A stretch of DNA of 64,000 nucleotides from Thermoanaerobaculia bacterium (GTDB lineage: Bacteria; Acidobacteriota; Thermoanaerobaculia; Multivoradales; JAGPDF01), in the NCBI GenBank assembly GCA_018057705.1, contig JAGPDF010000013.1:1-64000 (forward strand), in the 5' to 3' direction. Position 1 is the first letter of the stretch. Every line of letters starts with the position of its first letter. Shown piece by piece: positions 40,845 to 50,154 of the stretch. A program made the translations under genes and the position numbers. The notes under the pieces were generated by a model. It was not told the DNA's origin. It searched no databases and was given only the letters and a program-made list of their open reading frames with translations.

Positions 40845-41280
40845 GGTCGGAGCACCCGACGGCCGGCGGCGGCGGCGGTCCTTTGGGATCCGCCGTGCCT
40901 CCGCGGCAGATGCTCCTTCTTCCCTTCTCTTCCAGCCAGCGGGCCGTCTCGATGAGCGGCCCCGGCAGCACCGAGGAGCAGCTCATCCGGACGACCATCG
41001 GCAGATTGACACCCGTCACCACTTCGATCCGTCCCGGCACCGCCAGGGCGATCGCCGCGTTCGAGGGCGTGCTGCCGTACATGTCCGTGAGAATGAGGAC
41101 CCCATCGCCGCGATCGAGGCCGGCGACCGCGGCGGCGATCCGCTCGCGCGCCGCGTCGATGCCCTCGTTCCATTCGAGCGACAGCGCCCGGATATCCGGC
41201 CGGACGCCGGCGATCGTCTCCGCCGCCGCGAGCAGCTCCTGCGCGAGTCGTCCCTGCGTCACCAGCAGTACGGCGGTCAA
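40837..41280 (-). CDS. Mannose-type PTS EIIA protein lacking the phospho-acceptor His
   Basis: 147 residues from TTG 41280, which overlaps the rapZ stop; no ATG or GTG gives the complete first strand. The fold is EIIA-Man: first strand TAVLLVTQGRLAQELLAAAE, then ALSLEWNEGIDAARERI, GVLILTDMYGSTPSNAAIAL and VVTGVNLPMVVRMS. In active members the first strand ends in a THG motif whose His (His10 in E. coli ManX) is phosphorylated by HPr. Here the codon is CAG and the motif reads TQG, so phosphorylation at that place should be impossible. The C-terminus adds a Pro-rich tail (GPPPPPAVG). Confidence 0.85.
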   Translation of the reverse strand: MTAVLLVTQGRLAQELLAAAETIAGVRPDIRALSLEWNEGIDAARERIAAAVAGLDRGDGVLILTDMYGSTPSNAAIALAVPGRIEVVTGVNLPMVVRMSCSSVLPGPLIETARWLEEKGRRSICRGGTADPKGPPPPPAVGCSDHD

Positions 41281-42176
41281 GATTTCGACCTTTCGAGATC
41301 TCGGTGCTTCACTCGCACCGTCCAGCTGGCCTCCCCGAGTTGCGCCGCGAGGGCCTCGACGGAGGCGACCGACCGATGCTGGCCGCCGGTGCAGCCGATG
41401 CCGATCGTGAGGTAGCTGCGATTCTCCTGCTGGTAGCGCGGCAGGAGGAAGCGCAGGAGGTCGGCGAGCCGCGTGACCAGCTCCTGGAAATCCGTCTTCT
41501 GGCGGAGGAACTCGCGCACCGGCTCGTCCAGGCCGGTGAGTGGCCGCAGGTCCGGATCGAAGTGCGGATTGGGCAGGAAACGGACGTCGAACAGCAGGTC
41601 CGCACCGAACGGGGCTCCGTGCTTGTAGCCGAAGCTGACCAGGCTCACGTTCATGACCGGCTCGTGGCCGGCGTCGCGCCCGAACTCGCGGTAGATGAGG
41701 CTGCGAATGTCGTGGATCGACCAGTCGCTGGTGTCGAGAATGAGGTCGGCGGCGCCGCGCAGCTCGCTCATCATGGCGCGCTCGGCGCGGATGCACTCGA
41801 CCACCGGCAGCTCGTCGGAAAACGGATGCGGCCGCCGCGACTCAGAGAAGCGCCGAATCAGCGCCTCTTCCGAGGACTCGAGGAAGACGAGCGTCGTCTG
41901 GATCCGGTTGCGATCGAGCTCGGCGAGGAGGAGTGGCGCCTCGGCGGCGAAGCCCGGAGCGCGCATGTCCATCACCACTGCGATGTGGTCGCGCCCAGGG
42001 ACGAAGTCGAGCGGCGCAGCCACGAACTGCCGCAGCAGCGGCAAGGGCAGGTTGTCGACGCAGTAGTACCCGAGGTCCTCGAAACACTTCGCGACGGTGC
42101 TCTTCCCCGATCCGGAGAGCCCGGTGACGAGGACCAGCCTGGCCCTAGCGGGGCTTGCCGCTTCGGCTGCGCTCAA
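41277..42176 (-). CDS. rapZ: RNase adapter / nucleotide-binding protein RapZ
   Basis: 299 residues. The N-terminal kinase-like domain has Walker A GLSGSGKS (19-26), LGYYCVDNLPLPLLRQF and VVMDMRAPGF. The C-terminal domain contains VSLVSFGYKHGAPFGADLLF, DVRFLPNPHFDPDLRPLTG and IGIGCTGGQHRSVASVEALA, the family signature. In enterics RapZ binds glucosamine-6-phosphate and steers RNase E to small RNAs; in other phyla its targets are unknown. It overlaps hprK by 32 bases and the EIIA gene by four. Confidence 0.95.
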   Translation of the reverse strand: MSAAEAASPARARLVLVTGLSGSGKSTVAKCFEDLGYYCVDNLPLPLLRQFVAAPLDFVPGRDHIAVVMDMRAPGFAAEAPLLLAELDRNRIQTTLVFLESSEEALIRRFSESRRPHPFSDELPVVECIRAERAMMSELRGAADLILDTSDWSIHDIRSLIYREFGRDAGHEPVMNVSLVSFGYKHGAPFGADLLFDVRFLPNPHFDPDLRPLTGLDEPVREFLRQKTDFQELVTRLADLLRFLLPRYQQENRSYLTIGIGCTGGQHRSVASVEALAAQLGEASWTVRVKHRDLERSKS

Positions 42177-43104
42177 GTTGCTCCTCCAGCTTGCGCGCGA
42201 ACTCGCGCGCGGAGTGCGTGCCCTGCAGCTTCAACACATGATTTCGCGCCGCGATCTCGACCAGGTTGGCGACGTTTCGCCCCAGCGCGACCGGCATGCG
42301 GATGTAGGGACAGGGCGTGTCGAGGATGCTGAACACGGTCTCATCGAGGCCGAGCCGGTCATAGGCCTGCCCCTCGCGCCACGGTTCGAGCTCCACCACC
42401 AGGTCGATCGGCTTGCGGGCGCGGATCGCCGCCAGTCCGAAGAGGTCCTTGACGTTGATGATGCCCAGGCCACGCAGCTCCATGTGGTGCTTCAACGTCT
42501 CCTCGGAGAATCCGACGAGCTCGCCGCTCGGATAGCGCTTGATCGTGACGCGGTCGTCGGAGACGAGGCTGTGGCCGCGGGTGATCAGGTCGAGAGCGGC
42601 TTCGCTCTTGCCGACGCCGCTCGATCCGATGAGCAGCACGCCCAGGCCGTAGATGTCGAGCAGCACGCCATGGAGCCGGGTCGACGGCACGAGGTGGTCT
42701 TCGAGAAACCACGAGAGCTGCTTGATCACCACCGAGGAGAGCGCCCCCGACTGCAGGACGGGAATCTGACGCGCCCGGAACTCGTGGAGGAACTCCTGCC
42801 CGGGAACCAGTGCCTTGGTGATCACGACGACCGGTATCGGCAGGGCGGCAATGCGGCGCAGCCGCTCGCGGCGTTCCCCTTCCTCGACGGTCTTCAGGTA
42901 CTCGAGCTCGCTCTCTCCGACGATCTGCACGCGGCCAGGCTTGATGTACTCGTAGTAGCCCGCGAAGGCGAGTCCGGGCTTCTGCACGCGCGGGTGCGTG
43001 ATCGGATTGTCGAGATGGTTCTCGCCGGCGAGGACGGAGAGGCGCAGATCGGCGAGCTCACCGCCGAAGAGCTCGCTCACCAACACGCTATGGGTCTCAG
43101 GCAT
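42145..43104 (-). CDS. hprK: HPr kinase/phosphorylase
   Basis: 319 residues. The N-terminal domain is about 1-130. The C-terminal kinase has Walker A GSSGVGKS at 160-167, RGHSLVSDDRVTIKR, the HprK signature ELRGLGIINVKDLFGLAAIR and ALGRNVANLVEIAARNHVLK. It phosphorylates HPr on Ser46 and also removes the phosphate. In bacteria without a sugar PTS it is thought to tune regulatory phosphorelays. The gene overlaps ptsN by eight bases and rapZ by 32. Confidence 0.95.
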   Translation of the reverse strand: MPETHSVLVSELFGGELADLRLSVLAGENHLDNPITHPRVQKPGLAFAGYYEYIKPGRVQIVGESELEYLKTVEEGERRERLRRIAALPIPVVVITKALVPGQEFLHEFRARQIPVLQSGALSSVVIKQLSWFLEDHLVPSTRLHGVLLDIYGLGVLLIGSSGVGKSEAALDLITRGHSLVSDDRVTIKRYPSGELVGFSEETLKHHMELRGLGIINVKDLFGLAAIRARKPIDLVVELEPWREGQAYDRLGLDETVFSILDTPCPYIRMPVALGRNVANLVEIAARNHVLKLQGTHSAREFARKLEEQLERSRSGKPR

Positions 43105-43588
43105 GCGATGGCTCCCCGGCGCCGGCGCGGAGCGCAGAAATCAGCTCCAGCGATCCGCGAGCCTGCAACAGGAGCTCCCGTCGTTCCGGCTCCCGCAGGA
43201 ATCGCGCGACTGTGGCCAGTGCCTCGAGGTGCCCCCCGGCGCCGGATTGAGGGGCCACGATGGCGAAGAAGACCTTCACCGGCGTGCCGTCGGGCGCTTC
43301 GAAGTCGACACCGACGGGGTGACTGGCCACCGCCATGTGAACTCTGCTGGCTCCTTCCACTCGGCAATGCGGAATGGCGAAACCGTTTCCGACAGCTGTC
43401 GATCCGAGCGCTTCGCGCTCGAGGAATCCCGACCGAATGGCGGCGGCGGACGTTTCCGTCACCGCTCGGGATACCCCGGCGGCGATCTCGTCGAGCACTC
43501 CGGACGCGGAGGTCGCCGCGAGCGCGGGCAGAACGAGCTCGGAGCGAAGCCACTTCGAAAACGTCGAATCCGGAAGTCCGCCTCTCAA
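43097..43588 (-). CDS. ptsN: PTS EIIA fructose/nitrogen-type regulatory protein
   Basis: 163 residues. It has a PTS EIIA type-2 fold with its phospho-acceptor His in the canonical motif GNGFAIPHCRVEGASRVHMA. The helical part AAAIRSGFLEREALGSTAVG and PVKVFFAIVAPQSGAGGHLEALA match the family. In the PTS-Ntr system this protein reports PEP/HPr state to potassium transport, sigma-54 functions and others. It lies three bases downstream of hpf and overlaps hprK, keeping the classic rpoN-hpf-ptsN order. Confidence 0.88.
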   Translation of the reverse strand: MRGGLPDSTFSKWLRSELVLPALAATSASGVLDEIAAGVSRAVTETSAAAIRSGFLEREALGSTAVGNGFAIPHCRVEGASRVHMAVASHPVGVDFEAPDGTPVKVFFAIVAPQSGAGGHLEALATVARFLREPERRELLLQARGSLELISALRAGAGEPSHA

Positions 43589-43591
43589 AGA

Positions 43592-44143
43592 TCAGATCTC
43601 GGGAACGATGAGGCCGTAGTCGTCGTCGTGCCGGCGGTAGATGACGCTGACTTTCTCGTTCTCCAGGTCGCGGAAGACGATGAATTCGCTGCGCGAGCTC
43701 TCGAGCTTCAGCGCGGCTTCGGTGATGGTCATCGAATGGATCTCGAGATGGCTCGACTTGACGACGATCGGCGACTCGCCCTGGCGCACACTCTCCCGCG
43801 TCAGAACCTCCACCGGCCACTGCTGAGCGCTGGCCTCGGAGCGGTCCTGGCGGCGTGGATGATCGACCTGGCGCTTGCGCGCCCTCTTCGCCTGCTCTTC
43901 CACCTTCTCGGTGGCGAGAAGGAGCGCGTCGTGCAGCTCGACCGCCTCCTCTCCGGCCAGGAACTCGCCCGAAGCGCAGCGCACCTTGATCTCGACCGAG
44001 TGCCGGAATTTTCCCGCCTCGAGGACGATGTGCGCGTCGATCGGTTCGGGGAGGAACCTCTTGAGCCTCTCCAGCTTCTCGGCGGCCAGGGTTCGCGTCT
44101 TCTCCGCGACCTGCAGGTGCCTGCCGACGAATTCGATGTTCAT
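43592..44143 (-). CDS. hpf: Ribosome hibernation-promoting factor, long form
   Basis: 183 residues. The N-terminal S30AE domain (about 1-100) has MNIEFVGRHLQVAEKTRTL, FLPEPIDAHIVLEAGK and LHDALLLATEKVEEQAKRAR. A basic linker follows, then the dimerisation domain of long HPF (about 130-183, LEIHSMTITEAALKLESSRS, EFIVFRDLENEKVSVIYRRH, DYGLIVPEI). Long HPF alone pairs 70S ribosomes into inactive 100S. Gamma-proteobacteria have the short form at this place in the rpoN cluster, so the long form here is a lineage difference. Confidence 0.95.
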   Translation of the reverse strand: MNIEFVGRHLQVAEKTRTLAAEKLERLKRFLPEPIDAHIVLEAGKFRHSVEIKVRCASGEFLAGEEAVELHDALLLATEKVEEQAKRARKRQVDHPRRQDRSEASAQQWPVEVLTRESVRQGESPIVVKSSHLEIHSMTITEAALKLESSRSEFIVFRDLENEKVSVIYRRHDDDYGLIVPEI

Positions 44144-44159
44144 GGATTCCCTCCCCTGG

Positions 44160-45632
44160 TCAGAAGATGCGTTTGCGATCCGAGGATGAAGGCACGTTCA
44201 GCTCGTCCCTGTACTTGGCCACGGTCCGCCGGGCAATCTGGATGCCTTCGCGGTTGAGGATGCGCATCAGCTCGCTGTCGGAGAGCGGATGCCGCGTGTC
44301 CTCCGACTCGACCAGCTGCCGGATCTTGCGCTTCACGGTGAGCGACGAAATATCCTCGCCGTAGTCCCGGTCGATGCCGCTGTGAAAGAAGTACTTGAGC
44401 GGGAAGAGACCGCGCGGCGTATGCATGTACTTGTTCGACACCACCCGGCTCACCGTGGACTCGTGCATGCCGATGTCTTCGGCGACGTCGCGCAGCACCA
44501 TCGGCCGGAGGTGATCCAGGCCGTGGTCGAGGAAGTCGCGCTGCTGGCGGACGATCGAGGTCGCGACCTTGTAGATCGTGCGTTGCCGCTGGTCGAGACT
44601 CTTGATCATCCAGAGCGCCGAGCGCATCTTCTCGGAGATGAACTGCTGGGCGTCGTTCTGGCGGCCCTCCTGCCGGAGATTCTTCAGCATCCTGCGGTAG
44701 GACCTCGAGATCCGCAGCCGCGGCAGGCCGTCGTCGTTCAGCTGAATGACGTATTCGTCTCCCACCCGGATGACGTGGACGTCGGGCTCGATGTAGTGCG
44801 TGCGATCGTTGGTGAACTTGCGGCCCGGCCGTGTCTGGAGGGTCTTGATCTCCTCGATGACCGGCTCCAGGTCGGCCAGGGTGACCCCGAGGGCGCGCGC
44901 GATCGTCGCGTACTGGCGGCGCAGGAAGAGCTCCCAGTGGTCCGCGAGCACCTGGCGTGTGATCGAGTCGGCCGGCTCGCCGCGCAGATCGAGCTGCAGG
45001 AGCAGGCTCTCGCGGAGGTTCTCGCAGGCGATTCCCGGCGGATCGAGCCGCCGCACCTGTTCGAGGACGGCGCGCACCTGCTCCATGGCGAGCGGCTGTT
45101 CGCGCCCCGAGCTCGCCAGCTCGTGAATCTCCTCGAGCGAGGCGGCCAGGAAGCCGTCCGGGTTCAGGTTGCCGACGATGAGCTCGGCGATCTCGCGCTC
45201 GAGCGGCGGGAAGTCCGAGAGATGGATCTGCCAGAGCAGGTGGTCGTAGAGGTCGGGCTCGCGCGTCAGGGTGTTCTCGAGCGGCGGCGCCTCGCGATTC
45301 TCGGATTCGCCGTAGCTGCCACCGTCGTCACCGGAGGCGTCGTCGAGATAGGCCTCGAACGCCACCTGCTCGAGGCGCTGGCGCTCGATCACTTCGGGCG
45401 CCGGGACCTCATCGCGGGCCTCGTCGGGCGAGAGCTCGACCGGCGAGCCGTCCTCCTCCTCCTCTTCGACCTCGCTGGCCTCCTCGAGGACCGGGTTGAT
45501 CTCGAGCTCCTGGGCGACGACCGCCTCGAGCTCGAGGCGGGTCATCTGCAGCAGCTTGATCGCCTGCTGCAGCGACGGCGTCATCACCAGCCGCTGCGAG
45601 AGCTTGAGGGAGAGTTTCTGTTCGAGAGCCAT
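44160..45632 (-). CDS. rpoN: RNA polymerase sigma-54 factor
   Basis: 490 residues. Region I at the N-terminus (LSLKLSQRLVMTPSLQQAIK, LLQMTRLELEAVVAQELEIN) contacts activators. An acidic region II follows (about 50-110). The core-binding domain is central. The C-terminal DNA-binding part has an HTH (VLRDVAEDIGMHESTVSRVV, then NKYMHTPRGLFPLKYFF). The RpoN box is IARRTVAKYRDELN. Sigma-54 transcribes from -24/-12 promoters with AAA+ activators, none of which is in this window. It sits between lptB and hpf as in proteobacteria. Confidence 0.96.
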   Translation of the reverse strand: MALEQKLSLKLSQRLVMTPSLQQAIKLLQMTRLELEAVVAQELEINPVLEEASEVEEEEEDGSPVELSPDEARDEVPAPEVIERQRLEQVAFEAYLDDASGDDGGSYGESENREAPPLENTLTREPDLYDHLLWQIHLSDFPPLEREIAELIVGNLNPDGFLAASLEEIHELASSGREQPLAMEQVRAVLEQVRRLDPPGIACENLRESLLLQLDLRGEPADSITRQVLADHWELFLRRQYATIARALGVTLADLEPVIEEIKTLQTRPGRKFTNDRTHYIEPDVHVIRVGDEYVIQLNDDGLPRLRISRSYRRMLKNLRQEGRQNDAQQFISEKMRSALWMIKSLDQRQRTIYKVATSIVRQQRDFLDHGLDHLRPMVLRDVAEDIGMHESTVSRVVSNKYMHTPRGLFPLKYFFHSGIDRDYGEDISSLTVKRKIRQLVESEDTRHPLSDSELMRILNREGIQIARRTVAKYRDELNVPSSSDRKRIF

Positions 45633-45654
45633 GAAGTGTCGGGAGTGAGGGGCG

Positions 45655-46389
45655 CTAGAGCTCGAACTGCTCGCCGAGGTAGATCTTGCGGACCTGCGGA
45701 TCGGAGGACAGCTCGAGCGGCGTGCCGGCGCGAAGAATTCCGCCGTTGTTGATGATGTAGGCGCGGTCGGTGATCTTCAGGGTCTCTCTGACGTTGTGGT
45801 CGGTGATCAGGATGCCGATTCCCATCTGTCTCAGGTGGCGGATGATACCTTGAATGTCGAGGACGGCAATCGGATCGATGCCGGCGAACGGTTCGTCCAG
45901 GAGGATGAACGAGGGCGAAAGCACCAGCGCGCGGGCGATCTCCACCCGGCGCCGTTCGCCGCCCGAGAGCATGTAGCCCATGCTCTTGCGGACCTTCTGC
46001 AGCCGGAACTCCTCGATCAGCCTGTCGATGCGCCGTTCCTGTTCGGCATGCGTGAGGTCGAGGGTCTCGAAGATCGCGCGCAGGTTGTCCTCGGACGAGA
46101 GTTTGCGGAACACCGAAGGCTCCTGCGGCAGGTAGCTGATCCCCCGCTGCGCCCGCAGGTACATCGGCAGATCGGTGATCTCGTCGTCTCCCAGCATGAC
46201 CTTGCCGCCGTCCGGAGGCGCGAGGCCCACCACCATGTAGAAGGTCGTCGTCTTGCCGGCGCCGTTCGGTCCGAGGAGCCCGACGATCTCCCCCGGCGCA
46301 ACCTCCACGGAGACGTCCTGAACGACCGTCCTCCCGCCATAGACCTTGCGGAGGTTGGTCGCCCGGAGCCGCGGTCCCGCCGCCTTCAT
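45655..46389 (-). CDS. lptB: LPS export ABC transporter ATP-binding protein LptB
   Basis: 244 residues from ATG 46389, overlapping the lptC-lptA stop by four bases. ABC ATPase landmarks: Walker [11 protein letters not shown] (40-49), Q-loop LPQEPSVFR, signature [15 protein letters not shown], Walker [14 protein letters not shown] and the H-loop ITDHNV. The FAGIDP/AVLDIQ region is the LptB-type variant. LptB dimerises under LptF/LptG to power LPS extraction; its membrane partner here is the fused protein at 29985-32459. The next gene is rpoN. Confidence 0.95.
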   Translation of the reverse strand: MKAAGPRLRATNLRKVYGGRTVVQDVSVEVAPGEIVGLLGPNGAGKTTTFYMVVGLAPPDGGKVMLGDDEITDLPMYLRAQRGISYLPQEPSVFRKLSSEDNLRAIFETLDLTHAEQERRIDRLIEEFRLQKVRKSMGYMLSGGERRRVEIARALVLSPSFILLDEPFAGIDPIAVLDIQGIIRHLRQMGIGILITDHNVRETLKITDRAYIINNGGILRAGTPLELSSDPQVRKIYLGEQFEL

Positions 46390-48422
46390 TGCGCCGCACC
46401 CACCAGGCGTGCCGAGCCCGACTCGAGGTCGTAGAGGGCCCGCTTGCCCTGGAGCGTCGCGCCGGTATCGTCTTTCATGGTCACGGGACTCCCCCGGAGC
46501 TCGATCGTCTCCGCACCGACGTCGTAGAGCGCGCTCTCGGCCTGGATCGAGCGGCCCGCGGTGGCGTCGCGCAGCAGGATCTTGCCCTTGGCGGTCATGG
46601 CTTTCATCTGCTGCGCCGCGTCGAGCTCGCCGACGAGCTCGTCGCAGGTGAGCGTCCGCGCCCCTTGCGTCAGCCGGACGCCGCCGGTGTAGGTGACGGT
46701 AGCCTCCCTCCGGCGATAGGAGAGGAAGTCCGCGATGACCTCGGTCATCGTCGCGGTATCGGAGGGGGCGGAGGGGGCGGAGGGAGCGGCCGCCGGCGCC
46801 GGACTTGCGGCCGGCTTCCGGAGGTCGATCAGGGTGCGCACTCCCCCCGAGGCAGAGAGTCGCTCTTCGGTCTCCTCGCCGTGCAACTGGTTCGCCAGCA
46901 GCAGGCTCTTGCCCTGCCAGGCGCGCACCGTTCCCTTGAGGAAGAAGCCGCGCGGCGCGTCGGTGAAGATCGCTTCGTCGGCCTGGAATTCGATCGGCTG
47001 GTCGGCGCGGAAGCCGACGCCGGCGACGGCCTTGCCGCCGCCGCGCGCCAGGACGCCGCGCACGCCCCGGTCCGCGGTCAGCAGGCCGCTCTTGCGCGCA
47101 TAGACGATTCGGGGCGCGACGAGCTCGCCGCTGTCGCTCTCGGTCCGCGCCGGATCGCCGAGCAGCTCCGAGCGCTCGGCGGCGAGGTCGAAGTGCGCCT
47201 GGTCGCCCTTGCCCTGGAACTTCGGGTCGGTCAGGGTGACGCCGCCGATCAGAACGACGCGGGCGATGCCGCCCCCAGGAGCGAATTCCGCTTCGGCGCG
47301 GTCGGCACGCCCGGAGCGCAGCGGGTCGTCCAGGCCCCGCACGTACTCGGCGAAATAGACCGGTTCGGTGCTCCTGGCGGTCTGCGGCCGTCCGCCCTCG
47401 AAGGTCATCCAGAGCGCTCGCGAGGCGAGTCCGTGGATGGTCGCGCCGTCGACCGACTCGATCAGCGCCAGGTTCTTGCCTCGTCCTTCGAGACCCATCT
47501 CCAGGGGTTCGTTCACACCCGCGGGACCGAACTGCAGGGAGAGCTTGGCGCCGCGGAAGTCGATCCGGTCGGCGGCGTCGGCGGCGACCGCGAAGTAGCT
47601 TCCCGTCAAGGCGCCATCGAGCAGGAGCAGGGCCGGCGTCTCGCCGTCCTCGGCGAGAAAGAGCTCGGCCTCGTCGGCCGCGAAATGACTGGCGCCGCGG
47701 CCGACGCGAACCGCGCCCTTGGCCCGCAGGACGCGGCCCGCCCGGTCGAGCACGACCTTGCCCGCGTCGACGGTCATGCGTTCTACCCCCGGGGGCTGGC
47801 CCGACAGCGCCACCGGGCCGCGCATCGTCATCAGGTCGAGGGCGACGTCGAACTCGAGGGCTCCCGCCTCGCCCTGCCAATACTGCCCGTGGCGGAGCGC
47901 GATCGGGCCCTCGGCGGCCAGGAGCTTGCCGCCTTTGGAGAGTTGCAGCTGGCCGCTCTCGACCGCGAGCTCACCGCCGGCGAGCTTTACGTGACCGGTG
48001 AGGAGAGCTTCCTGGGAGTTCGAGTCGTAGCTGGCACGGTCGCTCGCGACGGAGTAGCTCGTGGCCTCGCGGAAGATCTCGAAGCGCACCCCTTCGAGCT
48101 CGATCTTGCCCTCGCGCGTCGTCTGGAAGCGGTCGCCATGCACGCTGAAGACCGGCCGCCCCTCGAGCGACTGGGTGAAATCGAAGGCATCGCTGGAGGC
48201 GACCACGTTGGCGTCGCTGCCGGCGCCGTCGGAACTCGACGTGGTGGCCTCTCCGGAGGAGCCCGATCGGGGTGCGGCGATCGGCGGCTCTTCGTCAGGG
48301 GCTCCCTGGCGTCCGAGGAGGAAGAGCCCGGCCAGACCCGCCAGCGCGACGAGCAGCGCGCCCAGAAGGGCGCGCCGCAGACGCTGGATCGAACCCTGAT
48401 TCGCCCTCTTCATCACCGCCAT
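46386..48422 (-). CDS. Fused LptC-LptA-like LPS export protein
   Basis: 678 residues from ATG 48422; ATG 48413 is also possible. One N-terminal membrane helix ([20 protein letters not shown], about 10-35) is LptC-like. It is followed by periplasmic sequence made of repeated OstA/LptC-type beta strands ([60 protein letters not shown]). The last 125 residues are clearly LptA/OstA-like ([55 protein letters not shown]). The length equals LptC plus LptA plus about 300 extra residues. The chain could form a long single-piece part of the trans-periplasmic bridge. Position next to lptB supports the call. Confidence 0.82.
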   Translation of the reverse strand: MAVMKRANQGSIQRLRRALLGALLVALAGLAGLFLLGRQGAPDEEPPIAAPRSGSSGEATTSSSDGAGSDANVVASSDAFDFTQSLEGRPVFSVHGDRFQTTREGKIELEGVRFEIFREATSYSVASDRASYDSNSQEALLTGHVKLAGGELAVESGQLQLSKGGKLLAAEGPIALRHGQYWQGEAGALEFDVALDLMTMRGPVALSGQPPGVERMTVDAGKVVLDRAGRVLRAKGAVRVGRGASHFAADEAELFLAEDGETPALLLLDGALTGSYFAVAADAADRIDFRGAKLSLQFGPAGVNEPLEMGLEGRGKNLALIESVDGATIHGLASRALWMTFEGGRPQTARSTEPVYFAEYVRGLDDPLRSGRADRAEAEFAPGGGIARVVLIGGVTLTDPKFQGKGDQAHFDLAAERSELLGDPARTESDSGELVAPRIVYARKSGLLTADRGVRGVLARGGGKAVAGVGFRADQPIEFQADEAIFTDAPRGFFLKGTVRAWQGKSLLLANQLHGEETEERLSASGGVRTLIDLRKPAASPAPAAAPSAPSAPSDTATMTEVIADFLSYRRREATVTYTGGVRLTQGARTLTCDELVGELDAAQQMKAMTAKGKILLRDATAGRSIQAESALYDVGAETIELRGSPVTMKDDTGATLQGKRALYDLESGSARLVGAAQ

Positions 48423-48423
48423 T

Positions 48424-50148
48424 CTAGTGGGTCCGGGGATGCGCCGGGCGGCTGTCGACGAGACGCAGGCGGGGGCGGTTGCGGAAGCGGTCGTGCTCCA
48501 CCGCCGCCAGCATCTCGAACTCGCCGTCGAAGGCACCGTTGCGCGCGGCGCGCTCCGCCCACTGCCAGGCGACGACTTCGACGCTGCTGCTGCCGACGGC
48601 GGCACGGCCGTCGGCGACAGCGCTCACCAGGAACCCGCAGTGCCCGGCGCCGAAGAGGCGCAGCTCACCGGCCCTACGGCAGGGGCCGAGACGGAAGACC
48701 GGTTCGGGATTCCCCATGCCGAACGGTGCGAGTCGCGCCAGACGCTCGAGCAGCCCCGGGGTCACCTCCGCGAGGCGGAGCGGCAGGTCGTACTCGACCT
48801 CGGGCTCGAGCTTCTCGGGCGGCCAGGCGGCGGCCGCCGCCTCCCACTCCGGCGCGAGTTGTTCGAGAGCGGCGGCGTCCGAGGTCAGCCCGACCGCCTG
48901 GGCGTGCCCGCCGAAGCGCGCGAGGCGCGACTCCCAGCCGCGCAGGAAGCCGTGCAAGTCGATCCCGGGCACGCTCCGCCCCGAACCGACGGCGATCCCG
49001 TCGCCCTCCGAGACCGCGAAGAGCACGGCCGGCCGGTGGTAGAGACGAGCCAGGCGGCCGGCGGCGATCCCCACCACGCCGCGGTGCCAGGCCGTGCTCC
49101 AGCCGATGATCACGCGCGGCAGGTCGCGTCCGGAATAGCGGGCCGTGCAATCGTCCACGACCCGTTTCTCGAGGTCTCGCCGCTCGGAGTTGAAGCGTCC
49201 CAGCTGCGCAGCGAGCTCCCTTGCCCGGACCGGATCCCGGGTCAGCAGCAGCTCGAGCGCCGGATCGGCGGCCCCTAGCCTGCCGGCGGCGTTCAACCGC
49301 GGTCCGATGCGAAAGCCGACGTCGTGCGCCGAGACCGGAGCTCCGACCTCCGCTTCGGCCAGCAGCGCCTGCAGCCCCACCGATGGAGTGCTCGACAGGC
49401 TGGCGAGACCGCGGCTGGCGAGCACCCGGTTCTCGCCGACCAGCGGCGCGGCATCGGCGATCGTTCCGAGACAGGCGATCCGGAAGAGCGCGGTCCAGGG
49501 GACCTCGCGCCCGAAGCGCTGCAGCAGCGCCGCCCCGAGTTTCAGCGCCAGGCCGACGCCGGCCAGATCCTGGAACGGATAGGAGCAGCCCTCCTGGCGT
49601 GGGTTGATGACCGCTGCGGCGCCGAGCGGCCGGTTCCCCGGCAGGTGATGGTCGGTAACGATGACCTCGATCCCCCGCCGATTCGCCTCCGCGATTGCGG
49701 CGTGTGCCTGGATTCCGCAGTCGGCGGTGACGATCAGACGGCAGCCGAGCTCTTCCGCCTGCTGGATGTGCATCGCTTGCGGGCCGTACCCGCCGGCGTG
49801 GCGATTGGGCAGGATGCCATGCGCTTCGATACCGACCGCGCGAAAAACCCCCAGGAGGAGAGCCGTGGCGGTGAGGCCGTCGACGTCGTAGTCGCCGATT
49901 ACAGCGACGGGACTCCGCCGTTCGTGCGCGGCCAGGAGGAGGTCGAGCGCCTCCTGCATTCCCGAAAGCTGCAGCGGATCGTGCAGACTGTCGTGGCCTG
50001 GAGCGAGGAAGGCGGCGGCCTCGGCGACGGTCGTGACGCCGCGCTGCGCCAGGAGGAACGCCAGATCGCGCGGCAAACCCGTGACTTCGAGCTGCTGGAG
50101 GAGTTCATCTGCCGGCGCGGGCAGTCTGGCGATCCAGATCGCGGGCAC
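48424..50148 (-). CDS. recJ: Single-stranded-DNA-specific exonuclease RecJ
   Basis: 574 residues. The DHH domain has VAVIGDYDVDGLTATALLLG, GCRLIVTADCGIQAHAAIAE and VIVTDHHLPGNRPLGAAAVI, the metal-binding aspartates and histidines of the family. The DHHA1 part carries VIIGWSTAWHRGVVGIAAGR, GSGRSVPGIDLHGFL and FGGHAQAVGLT. A C-terminal OB-like domain follows (FRLGPCRRAGELRLFGAGHC). RecJ degrades single-stranded DNA 5' to 3' in RecF-type recombination and mismatch repair. It lies six bases after accA and one base before the lptC-lptA gene. Confidence 0.95.
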   Translation of the reverse strand: MPAIWIARLPAPADELLQQLEVTGLPRDLAFLLAQRGVTTVAEAAAFLAPGHDSLHDPLQLSGMQEALDLLLAAHERRSPVAVIGDYDVDGLTATALLLGVFRAVGIEAHGILPNRHAGGYGPQAMHIQQAEELGCRLIVTADCGIQAHAAIAEANRRGIEVIVTDHHLPGNRPLGAAAVINPRQEGCSYPFQDLAGVGLALKLGAALLQRFGREVPWTALFRIACLGTIADAAPLVGENRVLASRGLASLSSTPSVGLQALLAEAEVGAPVSAHDVGFRIGPRLNAAGRLGAADPALELLLTRDPVRARELAAQLGRFNSERRDLEKRVVDDCTARYSGRDLPRVIIGWSTAWHRGVVGIAAGRLARLYHRPAVLFAVSEGDGIAVGSGRSVPGIDLHGFLRGWESRLARFGGHAQAVGLTSDAAALEQLAPEWEAAAAAWPPEKLEPEVEYDLPLRLAEVTPGLLERLARLAPFGMGNPEPVFRLGPCRRAGELRLFGAGHCGFLVSAVADGRAAVGSSSVEVVAWQWAERAARNGAFDGEFEMLAAVEHDRFRNRPRLRLVDSRPAHPRTH

Positions 50149-50154
50149 CCGTCT

